Below are positions 23,701 to 33,876 of a DNA stretch of 64,000 nucleotides, piece by piece. Each line of letters begins with the position of its first letter. Within the stretch, counting starts at the first letter, position 1. This stretch comes from Glycine soja (Eukaryota > Streptophyta > Magnoliopsida > Fabales > Fabaceae): positions 35,769,966-35,833,965 of the forward strand of contig NC_041018.1 of assembly GCF_004193775.1 (NCBI RefSeq). The letters run 5' to 3'. The notes under the pieces were generated by a model that saw only the letters and a list, made by a program, of their open reading frames with translations, was not told the origin of the DNA and made no database searches. The position numbers were made by a program, and so were the translations under genes.

Positions 23701-25190
23701 CTTTTAGCCTTTAAACCAACTGATAATTTAGTATCACAACAAAGAGGTTTATCTTTCTTTTATGTTGCCCTTTTAAATGATGGGATTAACTGCAACTTAA
23801 TGTGAAGGTTTGCTATAAATTTGGTGTTATTTAGTTGAAAGTGTTGGCATGATCGAGCCATAACATTAGTTCAAATGGTATAATAATGTCTTTTGTGTCT
23901 TCATTGTTTCTCTTTTACTCACTTTATCATTATTATTTCATGGAGATGATTTAAAGGAAAGCAAAATGCAGGAGGTAATTGTAGCATTTGCACATATTTA
24001 TCTCGTAAGCCTTTTGTGTGTAATTTGAGTGTTAATGAACCAATTATTGAAGTCATGTTGGGATTTAACAAGCATACTTTTATGCATTTGTTAGCATTCT
24101 AGTGACCATGTTTTATTTTTGGTTTATAAAGAAAAGGAGCAACTACATATAATGAAAACAAAACCAAAAGAACAATAACATTCTAGAGTGTAATGAGCTC
24201 AGCTCAGTATGCTTAATTCCAATTAATTTTGAAAGCATATTTACCTTGAAGCTTCTTCAAATATTCTATAATCTGGACAAAATTACCCAAAATCCAATAA
24301 GTACACACATACCCAACAAGCAAAGGAAGTTGCTTATAATTTAAATAAGCATTGAAGCAACATGAATCTCCACCAATTTTCACGAATTATTATGCTTGCC
24401 ATATTGACTAGACTTGTCATTTTTATACATCAAAATATCATAATCAAAACATAATGTATAAGAATGGATCAAAAGCCTTATGTTCCTAACTATTAATTTC
24501 AATAATAAAGCTAATAGTTGCATGGTCAAAAATAGATAATTTCCAATTAAACATAATAGCCAATGAATGCATAGAAAACCAACAAACACAAAAATATGAA
24601 TGATTAAGTTAAAAAAATAAAATTGATTACACACAAATTTAGCATCAAAGATATAATAATAATCTATTAATACCAACCTTTGCTGAATGCAGTGAAGAAG
24701 AAAGTTTCTCAAGAAGCAGAGGAATGACAAATGGCTCAAAGAGAGGTGTAAGGAAAATTCCATGGTCACTGATTTCTGAAATTTCCCAGATTGCACAGTA
24801 TGAAAGGAAAATTCCATGGTTACTGATCTAGATGTAAAAATCAGTCATTTAAGAAAGCAACATAACTATAAGAACACAAGCATTTAACTTGAACCCCTGA
24901 AATTTCACATGGTTATCTGCAGAGCCTTGTCAGGTTTTTTTTTGCAAAATTGCTATCTATCTTCAAAAAGAAAGCACAAGCAAAGAAAACCATAAACCTG
25001 TTTTACCCTAACCTTCAATTTTATAATCCTGAATATAAAATCCAAACATTTTAGATATTTTTTTAATTAAAAAATGAGAGGGAGGGGAGAATGAAATATG
25101 AAGGAACAAATTTAAAAATTCCAGAGGTTCAAAACAAAGAGTAAATGACTAATTGTAAGAAAATGTAACCAATAAAAGTAAATCCCCACA
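20737..25190. other. Intergenic or intron-like DNA without a recognised gene
   Basis: AT-rich single-copy-looking sequence. Several frames of 60-145 codons occur on both strands (for example 21632-21829, 21898-22197, 24380-24817 on the minus strand), but none has recognisable motifs and their composition is that of the background. A 20-bp segment around GGAAAATTCCATGGT is repeated near 24745 and 24805. Part of 20738-20900 could be the decayed tail of the eIF4B-like pseudogene. Remaining exons of the gene fragment at 25194-27010 could lie here but were not recognised. Confidence 0.5.
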
Positions 25191-25193
25191 TAC

Positions 25194-27010
25194 CATCAAA
25201 GAGAGAATAAAACCAACCATTTCTCCATTTGAACTGCAAGTATAACCAAGATAAGAACTTATATATCAGAGACATCTAGATATCTAGTGAATCCAATATT
25301 GATTCCACTAAATTGTATCATTTACCTCCCTAACTGCTGTGGGAAAGTGGGCTACGGCTCGGGAATATGCACATAAGCGCTCTTCCATGGCTTCTTCAAA
25401 TGTTAACCCCTTTTCACTTGATGCTGTTGATGCCAGTTCTGTTATAAGGTTGGACAACTAAAAGTGCAAACATTAGTCAGTTCTCATTGTAGTGTTATTT
25501 TTTTTTAGTGTTAAATACATTATCAATATTAGCTCAAGATGTTTGTCAAAAAATCTCTACGTTTTCTTCCTTCTCTTATTATGGCCCAAATTTGCATGAC
25601 AAACATAGTTTGTGTCTATAATTTGTAGCTCACAGATTTCATTCAAGGCAACAAATCAAGTTCAAAGTCAGGTCACCCATTTTGGACAGAGCTCCTTTAG
25701 TTCAGGATCAACCCTTCAAGCATACCACATCTAACAAAAAAATAAATTGAACTTTGAAGATATTTCATATTAACTTGATTTCACCCAAGACTCAGCCATA
25801 GCCATTTACCTACTCATTGAGAAAGGTCACTGAGTAGACACATCTTCAAGATCCAAAAGAAGAAATCATATATATACATATGAGAGAGAGGATACTGATG
25901 CAATCACCAACCATCCTATTAACTACCCAATTTTAATCAAATCATGTACATGTAATATTGTTTCCCAATCAAACAAAATATCATTGGTTAAGATCATGTT
26001 TCGTTAAGTTTGTCCATAAACACTTATAAGAGAAGAGAATGAAAAGAAAAAATGAAATAATTTTCTCCCATAAGTTAAAATCAACTTTTTGAAGAAGCCA
26101 AACAATTTTGTTTTTTTACTCAGCAAATTATTTGTATTATATATGAAGGGCACAAAGGGTGCCCCAACCTATATACAAGATGGAACCAATCACCCAATGC
26201 AAAAAATCCAACCATCCCCTGCAAGTTACAGAATATTAATATGCTAATTTTAACTTCTCCAAAAGCTCATTTTACTAATGCACAAGTTAAATTTAGCTTA
26301 TAGAATAAAATTTTATGCTTGTTATCATATTCTCCTATATAAATATTTATAGAGAAGTTGATCCAAACAAAATTTCATTTTATCTTTGAGAATATGTCTA
26401 TTGCAAAGCTTACTTCAGTGTGGAATTCAATGTCCACGGCACCTACTGAAACCCCTCCATGAGTTGCTCCAACAAGCATAACGGAACAAATCCATATACG
26501 TTTCTCCAACATCTGCTTTTGAAACACCTCCTTGTCAAGAACCTGGCTTTTAAACATACATAAGCGTGTAATTATAGTCTCTAAAGTTGCTATGATTTTA
26601 GCCCATAACCAAGTTAACCGCAGGGATTTCAATTTGAAGATTTATGTAAATCCAGGGGCTAACTAGTATGTATGACAGTAAAAAGAAGAAACCTTGCAAG
26701 AGAGGCCTCCAACATTTAATCTAGCAGCTACAATAGAAGCCCACTTGCCATATGCAGCAATGAGTCGTTCAGGATTGGTATCAGTCCTACCATCAATAGG
26801 GGTTTCTCCAATTTTGGACACAACAAAATAAGCCAACACCTGGTTTGCATCTTCCAAACCTTTGCTCTCAAGCCACGGCTCCATCATTCCGTTCTGGAAG
26901 AACACTAAATCTGCGGCATGACCAATAACAACTCCTTAATACCGACAACATTGTCCAACCAAACCCAATGGAGGAAAAAAACTACTTACCACCCCATCTA
27001 GAAAAAGGTG
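25194..27010 (-). pseudogene. Five-exon fragment of a conserved plant protein gene
   Basis: On the minus strand, five consecutive exons with GT/AG borders keep one frame: about 27010-26986 (PFSRWG), 26910-26693 (DLVFFQNGMMEPWLESKG ... GGLSCK), 26542-26414 (VLDKEVFQKQMLEKRIWI ... HTE), 25457-25326 (EKGLTFEEAMEERLCAYSRA, VAHFPTAVRE) and 25233-25194 (FKWRNGWFYSLFD). I recognise this as a conserved, widespread plant protein but cannot name its function with confidence; a Rossmann-type oxidoreductase is possible but unproven. The beginning of the gene and the last exon are not found. No stop codon or frameshift was seen in these exons. It lies about 400 bp from a CACTA terminus (27426), which suggests capture by that element. 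Confidence 0.7.
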
Positions 27011-27426
27011 TAGATTGAACGGCGGTTACTGAACGACGGCTGAAGATGTTCGACGATGGGGCGAGGCGGTGTGGAAGATAGCTACGGAGGAGACGGTGAC
27101 CTCAAGGAGGGTTGAAGGTTATGTGCGTAGTCCAGTAGTGAGTGAGGGCACGAGACAGCTGGTTTCATGTCGGGCAAGTCTAAGATGGTGCTTTCCAAGA
27201 ACATGGTGGAAAAGCAGTGTTCATAGACGGTCTTTTCTAGCACTGTCTCTGTTGACAAAGTTCTTAATTACAAAAATATCACCGCTTAAGCAACTACGAC
27301 AGTGTAGCAATCAAACATAGTTGTAGAAGTTAAATATTTACATAAATGTCACCATGCACCCTACTACGACGTTTATAATGCCACCAACTTGAAGTTGTGT
27401 TGTAAAAAAACCTTTTTTTGGTAGTG
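27011..27426 (-). mobile_element. Terminus of a CACTA element (family 2)
   Basis: The minus strand read from 27426 starts CACTACCAAAAAAAGG, a typical CACTA terminal inverted repeat. Inward lie short repeated motifs expected of a subterminal region: TTGTGTTGTAAAAA, ACTACGACGT, ACTACGACAG, AGTTGTAGAAG. The other end of the element was not located in the window. Gene-derived exons begin about 400 bp inside. Confidence 0.65.
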
Positions 27427-29710
27427 ACAGAGAGCTTCGGAGAAATGGAAAGTACGGCTAATATAAGATATATTCTTTATTGATTTATTCCTCCTGAAAA
27501 AACACAATACATTTTTTACTGGAAAAGCACAATACATTTAAATGGTCCCAAGTGATGCCAATAATAAATAATTATTATTTATACGTTAACATTATATTAT
27601 TTTAATAAAAATAAAACCTATAATTTATAAAATAAATATCTAAGTTTGACCAATATATTCTTTTAATAATTTTGGTTTAGGACATGTTTAGGCTCCCTAA
27701 GCCCTTCCTAACACAAACAAAAACAAATTAACCAACAAAATCGCAAATTTTTAGCAATATTAAATCACAATTAAATTATCTTTATTTTTTAACCATATAA
27801 TTTTTATCTCATTTCATTATGAATCAAAAAGTTTGTTATGTCAAAAGACATTTACATGTTAACGACGAATCAAGACTCCTAATTGTTTTGATTAAATATC
27901 AATAAATACAAATGATAAAAGTTGTATCAGATATGCTATTAAATTATGATTTGTATTTGCACGTCTAAAGTTTGAGACGATACACTTATAAGACGATCTG
28001 CTATAACATTTAAGACATTTATTTAATATTTTGTGTATGAGATTCTTTCATGCAAAAAATATTCTCTTAGGACATGTCAAACTCCTACGAAGAATAAATG
28101 AAATCCATATGTTGGTCCCATTAAAAGGTGTGCTCTGTTGTTGCAGACCTACTTGATGAAAGAAGTGACTTATTTGCTAAATTACAATACACATTAACTT
28201 ATCAGCATGGACTTTGCATGAATAAAGGATGTACATTTAATGCAAGCATTAAATTTTTCAACAGACTTAAGACTTCAGACGAAGAACATAGTGAAGAATC
28301 CAATCAAGACAACGTACATATACTTAGAGATGAAGGTTATATATGACACAAAAGAAACAATTTTTGAAGAAACAAGACACAAATCATCTATGCAATCTTA
28401 TTCTTTAATTTTTTTCTTGTAAATTCTTGTAAAGATACTGAGCTCATAAAACATATTATTGTATACCTTGAGAGAAAAGACTAAAAGTGTTGAGTGATAT
28501 ATCCATCTTTAAGAGGATCACATATTTAGGTAGTGAGTAAACAAATCTTGTTGATTTGTTTAGAGCTAGCAATGGCTTGGTATGACAAAGAATACCATGT
28601 TTAAGTCAAGTTTGAGGTAGAGCTTGCAAGCGTAAGAAGTGACAATGAGTAATACTTGTAACTTTCATAAGTTAGTGAAACCTTGGTAACTGCCTGGAAC
28701 TGCAAGTAGTCTCGAGTTTGTGACGAACTAGTATAATTCTTTGTGTATTTCTCTCTTTTGCTTTAATTGACAAAGGGTTTGAATTCATTTTTAAATTTTA
28801 TATCTTGTTTTGTTTTACAAAGAAAACTGCTTTTATCATCGTCTAACGCAATCTGATCTCCAAGTGTTTTAGGTCTATTTAAATCAAACAATAAATGTGT
28901 TATCAATCTTAGAAAAGTTTTTAAATTTTCAAAAACACAATTCAACCTCTCTTCTTGTGTTATTTGCTTCTGCAATGCTCAATACAAGGAATTACATGAT
29001 TAATAGAGTATAGGCTAGGGAACAATGAAGTCATCCTTGCTAACTCATGAGCAACTCCATTAGTAGCTTACCTCTTAACAAATCCTATTCCATAGGATGA
29101 ATGAGCAACTAAAATATTTCTACATTCAACGACAATATTTCTCAATTTTGTCTGTCCCCACATGCAGTATTTATCTCACCAACTATCATTTTACAGTCTA
29201 ATTTAAACACTACATGATTCAAATTTATTGTAGCTACAAAATGAAGTCATTAATAAACCCCATGTTTCACTTTCTTGAACGTCCATGCATGGTTGTCTCC
29301 ACAATGTCATTGCTTAAACCAATCCCCCTTGCTCATCATGAACACACAAACCAATTCTAGTGGTATCATAAATCATATGTTGTTCTCTTACTTAGCTCAC
29401 TTAAGCCTCACTTTGTTCATGCTTTGCAAGCTTAACTTCATCAATTATCTTCATAATTCCCCTCGCTCAGGCACTCAAGATGACTTGCTTGAGTGAGGCA
29501 TGTCAATGTTTCTTGGGTTTGATTCTGACTTGGCTTGCTTAAGCACATAGTATGCAACACTTAAGCGAGAAGAGCTTGGTTTCTTCAATAACTTTTCCTT
29601 CAAAAACTCCACAAAAACATCAAAAAAGTCCTACAAAAAAACTAAAATTCTAGAGTTCCAATGTGATTATTCACAATTCACCCCAATCTTAAGGTAAAAC
29701 AAGGCTCCAT
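27387..29710. repeat. Segmental duplication, copy 1
   Basis: This stretch corresponds to 50190-51945 plus 55848-56172 in direct orientation. It starts inside the CACTA family 2 terminus and runs through copia-LTR-like DNA to AAGGTAAAACAAG. It contains about 200 bp (roughly 27500-27710) absent from copy 2. Copy 2 contains about 3.9 kb (51946-55847) absent here, and copy 2 is interrupted at its right end by the second CACTA element, whereas copy 1 is uninterrupted there (ACAAGGCTCC). Confidence 0.8.
28000..28985 (+). mobile_element. Copia-like LTR remnant
   Basis: The stretch ends with AACACAATTCAACCTCTCTT followed by CTTGTGTTATTTGCTTCTGC, resembling the 3' end of legume Ty1/copia LTRs. Upstream are LTR-like leader features, such as GCAGACCTACTTGATGAAAG and a TTGTGTATTTCTCTC stretch. 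No primer binding site, gag or pol is adjacent and the 5' border is unclear. The same remnant recurs at about 50600-51545. The short frames here (28128-28346, 28240-28422) are not considered genes. Confidence 0.45.
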
Positions 29711-30044
29711 GTATTAGAAATGTTCCATAATCACCTACAATCATATGTAAAATTAAAGAATATTTGACGATTACCAACTATCAAAGTATTTGCCATTTAT
29801 TAATAGTACTAATTATTACTAATTATACTTAAAATGCAGGATGTTATAAAGACAAATCTCTACAAAAAATATATATATTAGAAGAATTAATAAATTTTTA
29901 AATTCCTAACTTAAATCTCAAGGTCATATTTTAAAATATTGAAGTGTTACATTTCTCTTCTTCTTTTTAAGAATTTTGTCTTCAAGATTTGATTACTAAA
30001 TTTAAGTGTTCACTTCTTGACTGCATAGATTTCTTGTCTTCAAG
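29711..30044. other. Intergenic DNA
   Basis: No gene, repeat terminus or RNA gene is seen. The host segment shared with 3636 onward begins at about 30045. Confidence 0.5.
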
Positions 30045-30358
30045 TTAGAAGTAATAATTTTCTTCTTCTTCTTTTTTTAAACATAACCTATTTGACTCTT
30101 ATATCATTTCCTATTATATATCAATCTCACTTTTTTGTTTTGGAGACTCCAAAATTAATGAGCCTCAAATGTAAGATATACCTTTAAATCTCTTGAGTGC
30201 CTTTTAAAATTCGTTTAAATATGATGTGGGATACTCCAAATTTTTTCATTTTTAATAATTCCAACCAATAACATAGAGTGTGATTAAAAAAGTGTGTTGT
30301 TAACATTTATCTTACTTATTTTTTTAAAACTAAATTTAATGTTGATTACTACTATGGG

Positions 30359-32829
30359 TGTAACATCCCAATTTTTAGAAAATAAATTTAAAAAGCTTTT
30401 TAGTAAAAATAAATAAATAAATAAATATAGAGCAAATAATAGGCTGAGTACCCTAGGTATAAATAGTTATGTTAAGTCAGCTGCATCTTTTTTGGCCTCA
30501 TTTTCGTTTTTCCCCTTCTTCTCTCAAAACCCTTTCTTTTTCCCGCAGCCCACCAAACTAATCTCAGAAAAACGACGATCTCGAATCCGTTCACCGTTGG
30601 ATCATCGTGAAAATTGAGTATCATGTTCGCAACCCAATTCCGAACATTATCACCGTTGGGAATTTCAAAATCATATCTGAGCTTAGAGGAAAGCCCTTCG
30701 CATTGTAGCATTTCAATTTCCCGCAGAAACCCAAAACTGTCTCGGTAAAACTACGATCCCGATTTCGTTAACCGTTGGATTTTCATGAAATATGGATATG
30801 TTGTTCGAAATTCAATTGCGCAGACTTCCACCGTTGGGACTTTGGAGATAATATTCGTGGAGGGAGAAAAAGGAATCTCATAAAGACAGTACAAGTGGAG
30901 GTTTCAATCTCTTCTCCGTCTCTCTGACATTTGGGAATTCTATCGGAGTAGTCGGAGGAATAACTGAAGGAATCTCAGGGAACCACTATAGATGTTACTA
31001 TCGCTGGCTGAAGACACGTGAGTCCGCTCAGAGGTACGGGATGAGTTTATCACAATTGGGGATTAGAATGAACATGTGTAGGGATTCTTAGAGAACTAAA
31101 TTTGGGTTTATTTTGGGATGTTTATTGAATTGTAATTTTCTGTTTATGATTATAAATATAATATTATTGTGTTCTATGTATCAATTGATGTCCTGATGAG
31201 AATTGATTGATAAACTTGAGTGCTCTTGATGTCTTTGTGTTTAACCCATGAATTTGATTAATTGATTTTGATATAATTGTGAGAAACTATTTCAGGGATT
31301 TTACACCCCATGTTGTGATGAAATCTTTTGTATAAATTGTTATGTTGAGGTTATGAAATGATGATTCAAACTATGAGTATGTGATAAATTGAACATGTGA
31401 CGGATGATGAAATACATGTGTATTGAGATGAGATGTGTGTATTGAGTTGTGAACTATGAACTGTGCAATCACATAATTGTAAGACCCTTTAAGGGCGACG
31501 AGTATTGTGATGGGATCCACTGTGGGAACCCGACGAGTTAAAATGATTTTGAAAACAATTGAGTAGATGTGTGTATTGCATAGTTCATAGGTAAAGTGTA
31601 CATGATTCATGAGGTGTGATAACATGTTAAATTGAGATTATACCATTGTGATTGAGATTAAGTGTATGTGATAAATTGAGTATGTATATGATTGAAATAT
31701 ATATGTGCATCGAGTTGTGAACTATGAATTGTACAATCACACGATCATAAGTCCCTTCAAGGGCGACGAGTTAATGCTAAGTCCCTTTTAGGGTGACGAG
31801 TTGATGTTAAGTCCCTTTTAGGGTGACGAGTTAATGATAAGACCCTTAAAGGGCGACGAGTTAAAATTATTTTGAGAACAATTGAGGAGTCGTGTGTTTT
31901 GTACAGTTCATAGATAGAGTCTGTGTGCTAAAATAATTTTAGGGGTTGGACCTGAATCAGGAGGGAGAGGCCCTAACGGACTCTTCGGAGTGTAGGCCTT
32001 GGGGGTCATCGGGTTTGAGTGCTCCTTTAAGCCTATGTTGATCCCATATGGTTGGAGCATTCTCGCAAAACATCGTGACCCTGACTGGTCTCCCTATGAT
32101 CTTACTTAGTGAGAGTGACCTGACAAACCCATTGTGTGGTGTGTCTTGTTATGTACTCCTAAGCGCCCCAGGGTGGTTTTTCACTGACATGGTACCACAT
32201 TGCATATAGGCTTGAGTCTTAGCATAACTGTCGCATACGCTTGCTAATTGTTTATTATGAAATTGATGTGTTATTATGTCTTGATCGGAGTGTGTGATTC
32301 CCATGTATAATGATTGATGATTGAAAGGTGTGATTGATGGATGAAAAGTGTGATTGATGAATGACAAAGTGATGAAATAATGTGAGATATGCTAAGTAAA
32401 TTGTATTTGGCTACTATATGTTGTGTTGTTTCTCTCTAGTAGTTAGCAATGTGATAACTCACTCCCGATTTGCTGTTTGTGTTTGGATCCTGTGATGATC
32501 TTGAACTTTGTGTTCGGGGGAGCAGATGAATAGGTGGATGACTATGAAGAACCTCATGCTAGAGGACACAGGAACACCACGCTCTGATAGGATGTGACAT
32601 TAGGATATAGGTTCTATATTAATTGTATGAGACTTATATGACTTTCTTTGAGTCGAGATGACTTTATTATTTATTTGGACAAGTTTGAATATGATGTAGA
32701 AGAAAGTGAATGTGAGCCTTTTACCCATTTGAAAAGCTTGTATTTAAAAATGTTTTAAAAATACTTTTAATTAATATTTGAATTTTTATTCCTTTATTAA
32801 TATATATGTGAGGGGTAGAGGGTGTCACA
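30359..32829 (+). mobile_element. Gypsy solo LTR with 30-bp tandem array
   Basis: It begins TGTAACATCCC and ends GAGGGTGTCACA, flanked by ATGGG at 30354-30358 and 32830-32834; length 2471 bp. A TATA-like box is at 30458-30467. Where sister LTRs have the GGTTCCTA/TAGGAACC palindrome, this copy has a tandem array of about 30 bp units (31740-31865), each containing a CCCTTTTAGGG-like palindrome. The conserved block is at 31940-32229. No internal region is present. Confidence 0.95.
31740..31865 (+). repeat. 30-bp tandem repeats in LTR
   Basis: About four units of the form TAAGTCCCTTTTAGGGTGAC plus GAGTTAATG, with related single units near 31480 and 31500. Each unit centres on an imperfect palindrome (CCCTTTTAGGG, CCCTTCAAGGG or CCCTTAAAGGG). 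Unique to this LTR within the window. Confidence 0.85.
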
Positions 32830-33107
32830 ATGGGGGTAATCAATTTGTGTCATATAAAATCATGTTACAGTTCAAAGAAATCAGCAATAGATTTGAGATT
32901 TTAAGTCTACTTGATAATGTTTTAATGATTTTGTGGCATCTCTATTGTTTTAATTCAGCCATGCTACATAAGAAAGGTTGGAAGCTTGGAACTAATTAAG
33001 ATACTATAGTTTCATAGTTTTCATGTAAGTGAATTTAATGAAACAAATTTCACACCATTGTGAATGTATGAATACATGATTTTGATGATGTCAAAGTAAA
33101 ATCAAAT

Positions 33108-33230
33108 AAGGTTGCTTCAAAGGAGAAACATTGCTTCAAGATTAATACAAGGTTGCTTCAAAGGAGAAACATTGCTTCAAGATTAATACAAGGTTGTTTC
33201 AACAAACAAAGTCTTGCTTCAAGATTAACT
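33108..33230 (+). repeat. 41-bp tandem repeats in SIRE-like LTR
   Basis: Two nearly identical 41-bp units begin at 33108 and 33149 (AAGGTTGCTTCAAAGGAGAA...), and a diverged third starts at 33190 (AAGGTTGTTTC). The core GCTTCAAGATTAA recurs in each. The frame 33153-33368 arises from these repeats and is not a gene. Confidence 0.9.
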
Positions 33231-33876
33231 AAAGATCAAGCCTTAAAACAAAGTGTTTTCAAGACATCCAAGGCTTTAGTAATGTTAAGAAGGGTTTTGA
33301 ATTTAAATTTTGAACCTGTAATCAATTATCAGATATTTGTAATCGATTACCAGCAACGGAACTCTTGAAATTCAAATTCAAAAGTCATGACCCTTCAAAA
33401 TATAACTGTGTAATCGATTATCCGAAACCTATAATCGATTACCGGTGAAAATTTTCAGAAAAAGCTTTTTGAAAAGAAGCTTTTTGAAAATACACATATC
33501 TTCAAATCATTTTGAAAAGGACACGAATGACCTATATATATGTGTGTCTGATTTCAAAAAGCAAGAGAAGATATTCTAAGAGAACTTCATTGTCAAATGC
33601 TCTCTCAACAACTCTTGTGCAAACACTTACAAATTTATTAAGAGTTCATCCAAGAACTTCAATTGTAATATCCTTCTCTTAAAGAGAGAATTATTCTTCT
33701 TCCTCTTCTTATTCGAAGAGATTGATTAAGGGACCAAGGGTCTCTTAAATTGTAAGGAATCATGAACACAAGGGAAGAGTTGTCCCTGTGTGGTTCAGAC
33801 TTTGTAAAAGGATTTTTACAAAGAGAGTGGAAAATCTCAAGTGGATTGCTTGAGGATTGGACATAGGCACGAGAAG

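Noticed and set aside
24380..24817. 145-codon minus-strand frame, hydrophobic
   Set aside because: AT-rich background composition, no recognisable domain, and the region contains a 20-bp direct repeat inside the frame. Not enough to call a gene.
27069..27320. 83-codon frame next to the CACTA terminus
   Set aside because: Runs antisense to the upstream side of the captured exons and through CACTA subterminal repeats; no motif.
31740..31865. CRISPR-like direct repeats
   Set aside because: Units are contiguous without unique spacers and lie in a plant LTR; this is an ordinary tandem repeat.
30359..32829. Possibility that the isolated LTRs are ends of full-length elements in the window
   Set aside because: Each has its own matching 5-bp target duplication directly at both ends and no internal region, so they are solo LTRs.
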